DNA of 64,000 bases, taken from assembly GCF_015330125.1 (NCBI RefSeq), contig NZ_JADDXR010000002.1:1736001-1800000 (forward strand), given 5' to 3'. Origin of the DNA: Zobellia nedashkovskayae. GTDB taxonomy: Bacteria > Bacteroidota > Bacteroidia > Flavobacteriales > Flavobacteriaceae. The notes below the pieces were generated by a model, which was given only the letters and a program-made list of their open reading frames with translations, did not search any database and was not told the DNA's origin. Position 1 is the stretch's first letter. Every line of letters begins with the position of its first letter. Positions 20,101 through 28,513 of the stretch are shown in pieces. The position numbers and the translations under genes are program-made.

Positions 20101-20661
20101 CCAGTCATCGTCTTTGAGTGGACCTTTAAATTGCCAATTATAGGCTTGATTAGGATGTCCTCTCGCATTTTGAGTAAGTTGTATGTCTTGATCATAACAT
20201 AGAGTTGAATTCGGAACAGAGATATTCATCTCCTCAGCAAAATTAATGAGTGCCTCAAAATTGTACGAAGGAGCTGGATAACTAAAAATCATGGACAACG
20301 ATGAATTCCAGTCACCAATACTCATTGAGCCAGAATCAGACGTGTTAAAGCTCTTTGGAGAGGTGTCTACCCTAAAAGTACCACTAAAGTTTATTGAACT
20401 TGAGCTGGTTCTTGCAGATCGTATGTCCCCCGGCCATTCAAAAATTCCTGTATTATTGGTTTCAAAAGTCCTGTTTATACTAATTAAGACGTTCATGTTC
20501 GCATCACGAACTAGCATTGTACCGCGAGTGGTTCGATAGTATTCCGTACCATTTTCTATATAGGGAAAAGTCCGAAGAAAAGGATCTAAATAAACATCAT
20601 AAGTTTGGGCAAATGATTTAGCACAAATAACGAAGAACAATATGAAAATTAGCTTTTTCAT
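14122..20661 (-). CDS. Giant SprB-repeat cell-surface adhesin with T9SS C-terminal signal
   Basis: A 2179-aa exported protein. Residues 1-19 are a signal peptide (FFVICAKSFAQ). A unique N-terminal part reaches about residue 240; then come about 18 units of the SprB-repeat type, each opening with a conserved Cys or its replacement, then GS/GTIT, an aromatic Tyr-x-Trp strand and a closing AGTYxVTVTDANGC. An Ig-like segment (VDLGSDVVLCSGQTL) and a PKD-like segment follow. The last 80 residues (FLVYPNPSDGKF to LRKVIIK) are a type A T9SS sorting domain, cleaved at the surface by PorU. SprB itself carries gliding cells on moving tracks but uses a type B signal with SprF; neither is here, so a non-SprF adhesin is more likely. 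It ends a long operon, 4 bp after the FnIII gene. Confidence 0.88.
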   Translation of the reverse strand: MKKLIFILFFVICAKSFAQTYDVYLDPFLRTFPYIENGTEYYRTTRGTMLVRDANMNVLISINRTFETNNTGIFEWPGDIRSARTSSSSINFSGTFRVDTSPKSFNTSDSGSMSIGDWNSSLSMIFSYPAPSYNFEALINFAEEMNISVPNSTLCYDQDIQLTQNARGHPNQAYNWQFKGPLKDDDWASIPSSTGSPTGTKIVSLANLYTDSNELSKRMGKPIEFKIHNVLNDYDSNTVTYTWFDCPPEYDSFSTTNTTCAVGSTDGSITLNFLEDINPEFSMRYFIYQGEPSEFPSASSPDDQRPPDAYRNATLNSLVDNLDGTFSGSTGNILDPGEYYIVYQEVLYDPNDIDVTVTSGAITPTSFTVGNPTAVAINNVSITEPTCSTIATGSATVNVVALSGQDFEEGTYEYSNDDGANWQPSPTFENLAQGSPQKFRVKLVFSGGRECISADNESRTIDSVTNLLTINGGSGPVSPTTDSSNDGQLFIRVDGGAPEYTFELYNRLNPTVILQSTTVAIATFPNNEYRFEGLDEGTYFSIVKDANCDVTSQDYILEAALTPQLGLSTVTPISCNNANDATITVNATYGEPTTFFYELRIGATVVRDGNFASSTIAPYEEDITFSNLEAGNYSLFVRADLGDFSSIVIPEIINPEPITATISATPFSCFNSTDGALTVIATGATNYEYELSTDRGNWVELVGNNISVDNPNFYEVRLRNRDNPSCVSAVSNQEEVTRPLEITITEIIASHVDVSTNGVSNGALEILVENGTPGYIFSWTRSETLTSTKIPFTPPTPNSTDTNLVDLPFGFYQVTLTDDTNTCPSVLGPEIEITQPGPLDITDFIGSDTCNGLETGTITSTVQGTGNITFEFLLQPGEVGESVAYTITTTDRTVTAPNLGAGTYGLRITEVTSTAIQTTDPIDYVTISELPGITAETAKTDVSCDGFTQGTITVSNVIGGSPFISAPNDLTGYEYRINDTFNTFQAEPVFNNVAVGSYTLTVRDALGCEFNTLVEVVQNGVPVLDPVATIANDASSDTSLDGSVVLEFETGTDLGSLSFEWSGPGVSGITTKDLDGVGTGTYQVIITAPGNCTLPEIFTIGVEAAFSIQPLTGTPTLCSGGTDGSVTANITATGPVTFNWKEDDGGVDGILINTIENSALRTLSLNNLSTGIYYLEAIDENNVTIESNRYEIVELPEVSATIVPVPTCSGSNTGSITFIPSGTLTYFYSIDGGTTFQPEPVFENLADITYNLQVRATESPNCDYILSDVLIGVSSGMFWDEDYSLITRASGPGANDGSITAVVTGGTGFYTYSLNNGIPQPTNVFADLGKGTYSVTITDESGCSITQNNLEVTEVGPLTISNVTVTDASCQGEANGSIATTVTGEGTITYKWTLENGDPVPVSNGTDGANITGVLAGTYLLTAIDDNRTATITRIVGEPTTSVTITNIAITDVSCFGGTDGTLTITADGGTAPYMYSINGGDFQTELLFDGLSATGYTVSVRDANDCMFIEQTSTPIIEPQELGLALIDVRPVSLPNGEDGAISIDAEGGSGNYTYSWTGPDGYTSVNKDVLNGQAGDYVVTITDAINTGCSFTSDPIKITEPGELVVTIDQSVMLPCYEDDFAEITANVQGDAPFTYQWFEEINGNNTLLEEETNIIGGLSPGKYFLRATDANLLSVDSDPITITAPAQLEITIDSTNDIICAGEATGAISITVSGGTPPYQYSWSNLATVPDISGLEPGDYTIYVEDAAICIAERTVTISAPVDAIEITDVTISDASEYLAADGTISLDIIGGAEPYSYTWTRLSDNSNVGDRAAISNLMADSYVVLASDANGCSVTETYEVTQPDIVEGTIVQPICSGEANGSISVIANEGNGVFTYLWSTGATESQINNLPAGTYSVTVTGFDGGPIDRTYVLENPVPLEVDLGSDVVLCSGQTLQLDATVDDQTATYTWSSNTGFSSSEPNVELIATGNYTVTVESETGCTVEGTISVDISTDEINAEFAVSSQVFTGESVIAVDISYPLPDGIEWILPVQAKIETQNRDEAQFTFAEAGEYEITIITTRGECVAQKTKKIVVVARDGLITEEDTKNGQKLIENFLVYPNPSDGKFTADVTLTEEGNISIKVFSLANNALMASEKDRGELSYSIPFDLSGLPAGVYAVLLETPYGQTLRKVIIK
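14935..19910 (-). repeat. Tandem SprB-type protein repeats (about 18 degenerate units)
   Basis: I counted about 18 units of 80-100 residues in the adhesin by their openings, such as TDASCQGEANGSI, TDVSCFGGTDGTL, NDIICAGEATGAI and VQPICSGEANGSI. The units have diverged at DNA level, so they are not recent perfect duplications. Units nearer the C-terminus (14.9-17.7 kb) look richer in G and C than those at 17.8-20 kb. Confidence 0.8.
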
Positions 20662-20665
20662 AGGC

Positions 20666-22723
20666 TTAATATTTTAAACTTATCTTTTTTATTAACGATG
20701 TTGTTCCTCCTTTAAGAATCAATTGAAGCCCATAGGTATACCTTGAATTTATTTCCAGAGAAACGTCATTAAAACTATTTGCACCTCCCTTAATAGTTTT
20801 GTATAGCTTCAAGCCTTCTTCACTTTTTCCACGATATAAACGGTATTCTAGTACATCTTTGTTTTTTACTTTCCAAGAAAGGTTAATAAAGCGTAATTCA
20901 CGATTTACTGTTCCGGAGAATTTAATATCAGTTTCCTCTAAAACCTTACCCAACCAATTTAAGGTAATTGGGCTTGCAGGCATGCTTTCCAAACCAACGG
21001 AATCTTTAGCTATAACGGTATAGCTATAGGTGTTTTCTATAAGATTAGTATTATCTAGAAAAGTAGAATCTAACTTTGTTTCGTGTACTTCTTTCCAATT
21101 ATTTTCTGTAGAGTTCAATGTTTTTCGATACACTCGGTGCGAGGCAACATCCTGGCTACTACTAGGAGTCCAATTGAGTTGAATGCCATCTGAGGTGACC
21201 TCGTACTTAGTAATTACCGGGGGTGATGGGGCAATAAGATCTGGTTTGTCAACGGTTAGCATCTTAGAGAATTTAGATCGGTTAAAACGAAGGTCTTCAG
21301 CTTGTAACTTATAGTATATTTTTTTATTAAGATTGGCTGCAACAACGGTATCGTTGTAGATTTCATTTTCGAAGGTCGCGTTTGTAACCTCACTAAATTC
21401 TGTTTTTGGATTATTAGATCGGAATATGCGATAACCACCAAGGTCATCTTCATTATTTTTAGTCCAGCTAAGTTTTACAATACCAGTGGTGTCCATTACA
21501 CCTTTCAATCCGATAGGCGGAGCAGGAGGAATAGAATCTAAAGGTTGTACAATGGCAGGATAAGACTCACCATTAACCCCATTTTTGCCAACCGCAACAA
21601 TAGTAAAGTAATTGATTCTTTTTAAATCGTTAAAAGTGATTTTTCTTTGCGTAGCGGGTATATTATCCACTACCATTTCAAAAGGACCATCAGCTTTGTA
21701 TCCACGCAGCAATTGAAATTTGGAAATCAAGGCATTGCCTTCATCCTTAAACTCCCAATACAGGATAGCTTTATTATCGGTTGGAATTTCCTTTTTATAT
21801 ATTCTTGGAACAAATTCGAGTCCTTTTAAAGCTTTACCGGAAATAGGCTTGGTTGGTGGGCCCACTTCTCCAAAAGCGGTTTTACCTACAACCCTATAGA
21901 AATAGGTTTTGTTATTTGGAATAGAATCGGTGTAATATAAGGATGCCTGCTTCTTTTCCTTTTCCTCGGAAGCATTAAAAATTGGTTGTCCATTTTGCTG
22001 TTCATAATTGATGTTGTCTATAGACCGCTCTACCAGATAGCTTGTATAAATGGTACTTAATAAATCATAATTCCAACTTAATAGAACGCTTGAGTCACTA
22101 AAAACGCCAGCCAATTCTATTGGTAAGGGAAGTTCTTCATATAAGTCTGGACTTGCATAAACACTATTTTCGTTAATTATTATTGAACTTTCTTCCGGCA
22201 AAGCAACGGAAACTTTGTAAATGTAGTTTTCTCCGGCAACCACTGAGGTGTCTTCAATACCCCATCCTGCAAGCATGGCACCTTGATAATTCTGCTCTGC
22301 CGCAAGGAGGCCAAAAGTAAACCGTTGTTCTAGTTCGTTATTTATGGCGGTAATTTTCCCCAATGTTCTGGAACTTGGAGCGGTAGTTTCAAATGAACTG
22401 CCATAAAGCGCTTGAGCTAAAACCGCAACATTCTGATTCTTATTTGCTAAGTCTGCCCATTCTTCTAGTGGTCTAGGTTTAAGTGGGGAGAGAGTTAATC
22501 GTTGTCTTTCTATAGGTACAACGGCTATGCCATTTCTAGAAATTGTAGCACGTTCAACCCAAAAACCATATTCATTGGCTCTTTTCCATTCCAATGGTTT
22601 ATCTACTGCCCAGCGTAACATCACCTTTTCTGGGAGAGAACGGGTAATTAACTGAACTGATGCGGTATCTTGACTCCAAGCCAAGTTTGTTATTAATAAA
22701 ACTATTAGTACTATTTTCTTCAA
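20666..22723 (-). CDS. Exported multidomain fibronectin type III protein
   Basis: A 685-aa protein with a TTG start and signal peptide (MKKIVLIVLLITNLAWSQ). After an N-terminal region of about 200 residues (VMLRWAVDKPLEWKRANEYG) come about five fibronectin type III-like modules, recognised by repeats of IxLxWxx...YxVYRxxxxxxxW and the linkers DSIPPAPPIGLKG and DLIAPSPPVI. It has neither a T9SS C-terminal domain nor a lipobox, so it is most likely periplasmic or held at the outer membrane by partners. It lies 32 bp after the 1649-aa gene and 4 bp before the adhesin gene. A structural or chaperone role for its large neighbours is inference only. Confidence 0.8.
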   Translation of the reverse strand: MKKIVLIVLLITNLAWSQDTASVQLITRSLPEKVMLRWAVDKPLEWKRANEYGFWVERATISRNGIAVVPIERQRLTLSPLKPRPLEEWADLANKNQNVAVLAQALYGSSFETTAPSSRTLGKITAINNELEQRFTFGLLAAEQNYQGAMLAGWGIEDTSVVAGENYIYKVSVALPEESSIIINENSVYASPDLYEELPLPIELAGVFSDSSVLLSWNYDLLSTIYTSYLVERSIDNINYEQQNGQPIFNASEEKEKKQASLYYTDSIPNNKTYFYRVVGKTAFGEVGPPTKPISGKALKGLEFVPRIYKKEIPTDNKAILYWEFKDEGNALISKFQLLRGYKADGPFEMVVDNIPATQRKITFNDLKRINYFTIVAVGKNGVNGESYPAIVQPLDSIPPAPPIGLKGVMDTTGIVKLSWTKNNEDDLGGYRIFRSNNPKTEFSEVTNATFENEIYNDTVVAANLNKKIYYKLQAEDLRFNRSKFSKMLTVDKPDLIAPSPPVITKYEVTSDGIQLNWTPSSSQDVASHRVYRKTLNSTENNWKEVHETKLDSTFLDNTNLIENTYSYTVIAKDSVGLESMPASPITLNWLGKVLEETDIKFSGTVNRELRFINLSWKVKNKDVLEYRLYRGKSEEGLKLYKTIKGGANSFNDVSLEINSRYTYGLQLILKGGTTSLIKKISLKY

Positions 22724-22755
22724 TCTATTAATTTTTAACTTATAAAAAGTATATA

Positions 22756-25700
22756 CTATAACTTGTTTACATATTCAATATCGTAACCATTCTGATAAAG
22801 ATTTCCTGGTGTAGAATAAAATAATTGTGATTTATAATTACCGAGAGGAATTGCTGGAAACCCTTCTAATAAATAACGGTACGAATCATACTTAACCGCG
22901 TCTCCTTCATTATTTCCATATCTACTTAAAACTGTATTTCGTAAATAAAGAAAATCTTCTTTGTACTGATAAGGTAAATCATAAACGAAAGGAATTCTGT
23001 TTTTTACCCAATATGAATAAGGTTTACTTTCCACATTTGCCTCATACTGGTTAGAAATATAAAATGACCGGATTGGTGGTACACCAAGAATATCTTCTTC
23101 ACGATTGACCCGTATATTGCTGTCTAGGGGATAAATTTCATAAATAAGAGGATAGATTTTTTTCTTGTAATATTTGTCATCCAAAATAGCTTGACCATAA
23201 ACTAGAGGTTGTGATGCCGTATATCTTCCACCTAAAATCTCTATTTTTTCTAGATATTCATAGTCAGCTACTTCAATTGACATGGAGTGCACATTTGCAC
23301 CAATAAAGTTGAGAAGGTTATCTGTAACGTTTAAGTTCCCCACCTTATCACCAAAAGTTGCATACTTACTGGTTTTAAAACTATATTCCAATATTGATTT
23401 GGGAGCACCATTTGAAATGGTTACTTCCGCAGCTTTTTTGTTGGATACAACTACACTACCAGATGTGTTCTTAACTTCTTGAGTACCCGAAGTAGGATCA
23501 AACCAGTTGGTGTCACCTGCCTCTTCACCTGACAAAACTTCTGTTTGCTCTACTATAATTTCTGTTTGAATATCTGCTCCCGGTGGAAATGCCATCAAGT
23601 TTAGTGTGTGAGTTGAATTCAAAACCATTTCTGGCACATCATAGAACACAGTTGCTTTTGAACGGTCATATGATAGATTGGTGCGTACGCCTTGACCGTT
23701 TGAATTGGAAACAAATTCTGCTCGCATTTCAAAACCACTTTCGAAAAGATAATTCTGTTGTGATATCAACTTCACGTAGCCTGTATCAAACTCTTCGGGA
23801 TGAAAACTCTGCTGTTCCAGAACAGGATACATATAGGCGATATTTTCTAATGGTATATGGTCTGGTGCTTTGTCGGTCATAAAAGTAGATTCCGATCGCT
23901 CAATTACAGGTTGACCGTTTTCAACCATGGTTTGATAAGACCCTCCAATTTTTTCGTCAAAGCTAACCTCAACTACTAACTGTACCTCTTTTTCAGAAGG
24001 TAAAGTTGCTACTGGCTTGAAAGTGACCGCGTCATTGGTGTCATTCCATTCCAATTGGCCTTCAAGTTCGCGTCCTTCTGAAGTAACCGTAAAGTTTTTG
24101 AGTTGTATTTTAAAAGTGCGATTACCTTCGTCTAAATTTACGGTAAAATCGGAATTCGCGGCATAGTTAAACACTGCCTGTGGTGCTGCAAATACAGATA
24201 CATCGTCACTTGAATGCCTTGGCGTTAAATCTGAAATTATTGGAACACCCACTGTGTTAGAAATGCCCTCTAATTCACATTCTTCACCCAGTTCTACTTT
24301 CATTCGCATTCTTCCTTCTACTAAACCACCTAAGATTTTATAATACATGCCTACATAGCCCTGTATATAAACGGGGTTAGGGAATTGGCCTCGTAAAGCT
24401 GCAGCCACACCGGCCTCAGCTATTTTAAATTTACCTTTTATAAAGGCCAAGTCCACTTTTACACCAAATTCACCATAAAGATAGGCGTATACTTGCCCCA
24501 TAGAGTACCAACCATTGTTGCCTACCGGGCCAGGTCTGCCTACACATTTAGCATTTGGGTAATAGGCGTGCATGACATCAAACCCAGCTCCAATTTCTAC
24601 CGAAGCGTAAAATATGGGCCAGTCAAAACCATAGCCGTAACCAAAGTTCATTCCAAAGGCAAAACCTTTTCCAGAAACCAATTGGTTGTCTTTGCGTTCC
24701 CCTTTGAAAATATCATCGCCTAAAATCTTAGTAACTATTGGATGCGGACTTATATCGCCAGGAGGAGGTAATATTGTCCCTGTCATGAAATAACCGCCAA
24801 CTCTAACTGAAACCCCAGAGTTGAACAACAAATCAATTCTTTGTTGTGGGGTGCCAATATACATGTACCAATCTTCAGGACCAGTATGTATTTTAGCGTA
24901 ACCTGCTAAATTATTTGCTCCACCACCCTTTACGGCAGCTAAATCTAGATAGAGTTCAAATTCGCCATCAAAAGTGTCATTTACAAAATCTCTTTCAATA
25001 CCTACATATACCCCTACTTTACCCGATGCGGCAATATCATGTACAGGAATTGATTCTTGCGCTACGCTTAAATAATTACCATAGCGCTTGTTTGCTGCTG
25101 CTGCACTATTTCCTTCAAGGGCTTTTCCTACCTTGCTAGCCGCTGCTCCGGTTTCAGCTAAACTGCCTCCGTCACCATCACCCATAATGGCACCTTCACC
25201 CATAAATCCAATACGATTTAGGCCACCATGTATATTATATTCCATTTCTAGATAAGCCTTACAAGAAAAGGAACCTGCATTTTGAGTTTGAATTTTAACT
25301 CCGGCCCTAATAGCAAGCCCAGTATTAGCATCGGGTTCATAAACGGCAGAACCAGGTTCAAAACCAGAAGCGTTACCACCTGTTTTTTTCATTCGGTTAG
25401 AGATACCTCCAACAAATGCTTTTAAGGGTAGTTTAGAGTCTCCATTGCCCTCCACATTATCCATCCAAACATCTACATTCCAATATCTGAACTCCGTTTT
25501 ACCAAATATCGCGCGACCACCTACTTTGAAATTTGGATTTTTGAAAGTAGCCGATAAGGTACCATCAAAACCATCTCCATAAATAGGGTCATCTTCCATG
25601 ACTTTTAATGAGCCCTCTAAGGTGAAATTACTTTTGGTGTATTTAATGGCAATACCATCAATTTTCACTTTTTCAAATTTCCATTCTTGAATTTTAGCAC

Positions 25701-27705
25701 CTTCGTCTAACTTACCAAGAATATCCATACTAGTTGTAGCATGAGAACCTCCATCATCTAGATTTATTTTTAAATCAAAAGAAAGGCCTACTTGATTGTT
25801 AGGTGTTACTAGTTTTAAATCTCCGATAGAAGCTGGGAAACCCATAAGGTTCATTTCCCCATTAAAGCCAAATTCCTTTGCCTGTATAAGTTTTGTTCCG
25901 GGTGCTGTCTGTAATTCTAATTCTTGAAAACTAATACCGTTAAAGGCAAAACCATTTTTGTCTTCTGGATTGGGGTTTTCACCTTCTTTTTGATTTATTT
26001 TACCGGCAATGGCCAACTTACCATTTAATATTGCAGATGGATACGCCGTACCGTCCTTTACATTAATAGCAACAGTTGAATTACGTTCCAATTGCATTTC
26101 TCCTAAAAAGACAGGAGCAGTATAGCTCCCTTTTAGCACAGCGGAAAGACCATATTCGTCTTGAGATATATAACCAGAATATCCCATAGGTTCCTTTAAG
26201 ATTGGAACGGAAACATCGCCTCCAATAGACCCGCCCGTTATAGAATTTCTTGAGAGGGAAATACTAACATCATCTATGGTAAAGGCCCATTTTCCTGCAG
26301 CGCCTTCTCCAGCTGGCAAAACATTTTCGCCAAAGAAGGTACCGGAAACGCCTTGACTATCCAATACTAAATTTTTTGCGCCAAATTCTACCCTTCCGTT
26401 TGTTTTTTTAGTGTTTTCAATGCCTTTTGGCAGCATTACACTAACTTCATCTGCATAGAAGCCACGCCATAATTTTCGGTCTTCGCTTGAGTAGATTTGG
26501 TCATAATCTGAAGGGAGTTGTAAATTGGGTGAATTTCTACTATCACTAAGATCTAGAATTACGTTTTCTAGATTAAAGCCCCAACCTTTTAAGCCTACAA
26601 CCTCAAAGCGTGGTAGGTTAACATCTACTAAAAGGTCGTTCCAGCCTTCTGATTTTACACTGAACGAGGCACCTACATAGCATTCATTAGCTACAACAAT
26701 GTCATAATCTTCAGTAAACTCATAGAGATTACCATTATAATTACCACATGTATATTCACCATCTTGGTCTATGGGCAGAAGTACGTTACGCGAAACGCGT
26801 ACATCACCTTCAAGACTTATTGCTTTTAAATCAGAACAGTTAAATTCTATAAACGATTGGTCTGTAAAAGCACCTGTTTTAAGGTCAATTCCTCCTTTTA
26901 AGGTAAGCAACCAGTTGTCTCCTTGAATGGGTATGGCTTGGTTGCCTAAAAGCACCAGTTTCATATCTCCTGAGAGACCGCCATCATGAGAGAGTTTTAC
27001 ATTTTCTGCACCAAAAAAGAGCTCACGTTCAATACCGCGATCTTCTTCATTCGCTACCTCACCTTTTTCAGGTATAGTCAAACGGGCCCATATTTTAAGT
27101 AGGGCATAGCCCGATGTAAATTTTACTTCGGTAATGGCCAATTCTACCGAATTATTAGAGGTTTGGTCTGTTTTTTTAAGACCTACAGGGAGTTCTAATA
27201 AGTCTTTACCGGTTATAATGTCTACAAAATTGCCTAGTTTAGCCACTGCTTCAACCGCGTTTTTTGCATTGTTAATGAGTTTCTCGGTAGCTGGGTTTTG
27301 TTGAAAATTCTCTGCTAAAAAAGCGGCATTAAATTCTGGTTCTCTATTGGCAAACGATACATTAAAATTTTGATTCTCTACCAGTTTTTGGTCTAGGGTT
27401 GGGAAAGAACGGAAAACCTGTTCTTCCTCCACAGTTAGATCTCCTGTTTTTGAGTTATCTGAATTAATTGGGCCCGGAGCTAATACAGAACTACGCATAG
27501 CTGCCAACTGTTGCAAATGTGCAATTTGTTGCGTATTTGCTTTTTTAATTTTTGTGGTGTCTTTTGTATTTGAGGTTGTAGAATCTTTTGAAACTACAAA
27601 TGAGTTTTTAGAGTACTCATCAGCTCCATAAGAAAAATCATTTGGGTTAGCCCAAATAAAATTTAACCAAAGGAAAATTATGAGATGTAGATAGTTTTTA
27701 TTCAT
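22756..27705 (-). CDS. Giant exported beta-rich protein of unknown function (1649 aa)
   Basis: I do not recognise this family. The 1649-aa product begins with a signal peptide (LIIFLWLNFIWANP). A low-complexity Ser/Thr/Lys segment (residues about 30-60) is followed by roughly 1000 residues rich in alternating polar/hydrophobic strands and Gly, such as LSGDMKLVLLGNQAIPIQGD and GFDGTLSATFKNPNFKVGG, which suggest a long beta-helix or a large barrel-like assembly. A Gly-rich stretch (FGMNFGYGYGFDWPIFYAS) sits near residue 1030, and Ig-like segments plus a Tyr-rich end close the protein. No peptidase, nuclease or T9SS signal was seen. Its ATG overlaps the stop of the two-TM gene (ATGA), so translation is coupled. 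It could be a surface conduit or scaffold for the neighbouring toxin, but that is speculation. Confidence 0.8.
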   Translation of the reverse strand: MNKNYLHLIIFLWLNFIWANPNDFSYGADEYSKNSFVVSKDSTTSNTKDTTKIKKANTQQIAHLQQLAAMRSSVLAPGPINSDNSKTGDLTVEEEQVFRSFPTLDQKLVENQNFNVSFANREPEFNAAFLAENFQQNPATEKLINNAKNAVEAVAKLGNFVDIITGKDLLELPVGLKKTDQTSNNSVELAITEVKFTSGYALLKIWARLTIPEKGEVANEEDRGIERELFFGAENVKLSHDGGLSGDMKLVLLGNQAIPIQGDNWLLTLKGGIDLKTGAFTDQSFIEFNCSDLKAISLEGDVRVSRNVLLPIDQDGEYTCGNYNGNLYEFTEDYDIVVANECYVGASFSVKSEGWNDLLVDVNLPRFEVVGLKGWGFNLENVILDLSDSRNSPNLQLPSDYDQIYSSEDRKLWRGFYADEVSVMLPKGIENTKKTNGRVEFGAKNLVLDSQGVSGTFFGENVLPAGEGAAGKWAFTIDDVSISLSRNSITGGSIGGDVSVPILKEPMGYSGYISQDEYGLSAVLKGSYTAPVFLGEMQLERNSTVAINVKDGTAYPSAILNGKLAIAGKINQKEGENPNPEDKNGFAFNGISFQELELQTAPGTKLIQAKEFGFNGEMNLMGFPASIGDLKLVTPNNQVGLSFDLKINLDDGGSHATTSMDILGKLDEGAKIQEWKFEKVKIDGIAIKYTKSNFTLEGSLKVMEDDPIYGDGFDGTLSATFKNPNFKVGGRAIFGKTEFRYWNVDVWMDNVEGNGDSKLPLKAFVGGISNRMKKTGGNASGFEPGSAVYEPDANTGLAIRAGVKIQTQNAGSFSCKAYLEMEYNIHGGLNRIGFMGEGAIMGDGDGGSLAETGAAASKVGKALEGNSAAAANKRYGNYLSVAQESIPVHDIAASGKVGVYVGIERDFVNDTFDGEFELYLDLAAVKGGGANNLAGYAKIHTGPEDWYMYIGTPQQRIDLLFNSGVSVRVGGYFMTGTILPPPGDISPHPIVTKILGDDIFKGERKDNQLVSGKGFAFGMNFGYGYGFDWPIFYASVEIGAGFDVMHAYYPNAKCVGRPGPVGNNGWYSMGQVYAYLYGEFGVKVDLAFIKGKFKIAEAGVAAALRGQFPNPVYIQGYVGMYYKILGGLVEGRMRMKVELGEECELEGISNTVGVPIISDLTPRHSSDDVSVFAAPQAVFNYAANSDFTVNLDEGNRTFKIQLKNFTVTSEGRELEGQLEWNDTNDAVTFKPVATLPSEKEVQLVVEVSFDEKIGGSYQTMVENGQPVIERSESTFMTDKAPDHIPLENIAYMYPVLEQQSFHPEEFDTGYVKLISQQNYLFESGFEMRAEFVSNSNGQGVRTNLSYDRSKATVFYDVPEMVLNSTHTLNLMAFPPGADIQTEIIVEQTEVLSGEEAGDTNWFDPTSGTQEVKNTSGSVVVSNKKAAEVTISNGAPKSILEYSFKTSKYATFGDKVGNLNVTDNLLNFIGANVHSMSIEVADYEYLEKIEILGGRYTASQPLVYGQAILDDKYYKKKIYPLIYEIYPLDSNIRVNREEDILGVPPIRSFYISNQYEANVESKPYSYWVKNRIPFVYDLPYQYKEDFLYLRNTVLSRYGNNEGDAVKYDSYRYLLEGFPAIPLGNYKSQLFYSTPGNLYQNGYDIEYVNKL

Positions 27706-28364
27706 ATTTCCGATTCTTTATTTTCCGATTTGAAACCTCTCAGGACATATTTAAACCCTTCAATTTTTGCAGCTATCAAATTATTGATTTCTAATGTTTC
27801 ACCAGTTTTTTGATAATGTTCTATATGGAGTTTGGCCGAACCTACAACAAACCAAGCACTCAATAAACCTATAACACTGAAAACTACTGTTAGTGTATAA
27901 TACATTAGTCTTTCTATTGACGTTATTTTTTTACCTTTTAGAAAAAAACGGTTTATCTTAATTTTTTCAATACTTTTATTTAGGTAGGCAACCTCGACCG
28001 TGCTATACTTTTTAAGTTGGTCCTTATTAAAAGATAGCGGTATTAGACTTCTTATATTGTTTTCTTTTAAAACACCTAATTGATTCAGAAATATTTCTAT
28101 TTTTTCATGTTCTTTATCAGGCATATAAAAAGTTTTTTTATATGTTGTTACACTATCAAACTTTACAAACAATTTTAGATATCTTTTGTCAAAAGATTTG
28201 CCATTTGGTAAATAGGTGAGACTAAACTCTTGTAAAGGCTTTAAAGAAACAAATACATCTTGTTTTTGAGCTTTACTGTAAAATTCCGGCACAAATAAGA
28301 AAAGTATGCAGAACGTAACGCCTATCATAAAACCAAATGTTACTATGTAGTTTAAAGCTTTCAC
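27702..28364 (-). CDS. Two-TM membrane protein of unknown function in the toxin operon
   Basis: A 220-aa protein with a GTG start (MKALNYIVTFG). There is one hydrophobic helix at about residues 7-27, a 120-residue mainly polar domain expected in the periplasm (FDSVTTYKKTFYMPDKEHE), a second helix at about 153-175 (LMYYTLTVVFSVIGLLSAWF) and a short cytoplasmic tail. I do not recognise the family. The gene sits between the immunity-type gene and the 1649-aa gene and overlaps the latter by 4 bp. It could be an inner-membrane anchor for the system, or a second immunity protein; the sequence does not decide. Confidence 0.72.
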   Translation of the reverse strand: MKALNYIVTFGFMIGVTFCILFLFVPEFYSKAQKQDVFVSLKPLQEFSLTYLPNGKSFDKRYLKLFVKFDSVTTYKKTFYMPDKEHEKIEIFLNQLGVLKENNIRSLIPLSFNKDQLKKYSTVEVAYLNKSIEKIKINRFFLKGKKITSIERLMYYTLTVVFSVIGLLSAWFVVGSAKLHIEHYQKTGETLEINNLIAAKIEGFKYVLRGFKSENKESEI

Positions 28365-28368
28365 TTTT

Positions 28369-28461
28369 CTATAAATTGTGTTTTGCTAATTTATAATTCA
28401 TTTGCTGTTTATTATTTTTTGTTTCTCCTCTTGTTTCTGTTACTACGGCTCTGTTCAACAT
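28369..28461 (-). CDS. Possible 30-codon ORF sharing its first six residues with the toxin
   Basis: In the 149-bp gap before the two-TM gene, an ATG at 28461 opens 30 codons beginning MLNRAVVTETRGETK and stopping 4 bp before the GTG of the next gene. The toxin ORF also begins MLNRAV. The two 18-base starts differ at three positions, all synonymous third bases. That argues for shared descent or shared function and against chance. It may be a leader peptide, or the stump of an older displaced toxin gene. Low confidence as an expressed protein. Confidence 0.3.
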   Translation of the reverse strand: MLNRAVVTETRGETKNNKQQMNYKLAKHNL

Positions 28462-28513
28462 ATTGGTGCCGATGTGCAGCTTGGATTATATAATGTTTTA
28501 TGAGTTTTAAAAA

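Noticed and set aside
14484..20539. Many open frames of 60-105 codons inside the adhesin gene on both strands
   Set aside because: They follow the frame shadows of the repeat gene, have no signal peptides, promoters or recognisable motifs, and the long gene has a complete domain structure.
14122..20661. The adhesin as SprB itself, the gliding adhesin
   Set aside because: It is far shorter than SprB, lacks the type B signal and has no sprF neighbour; only the repeat type is shared.
20666..27705. T9SS C-terminal domains on the FnIII and 1649-aa proteins
   Set aside because: Neither C-terminus has the YPNP start, the central turn or the basic KxxxK end of type A domains, so only the 2179-aa adhesin is assigned one.
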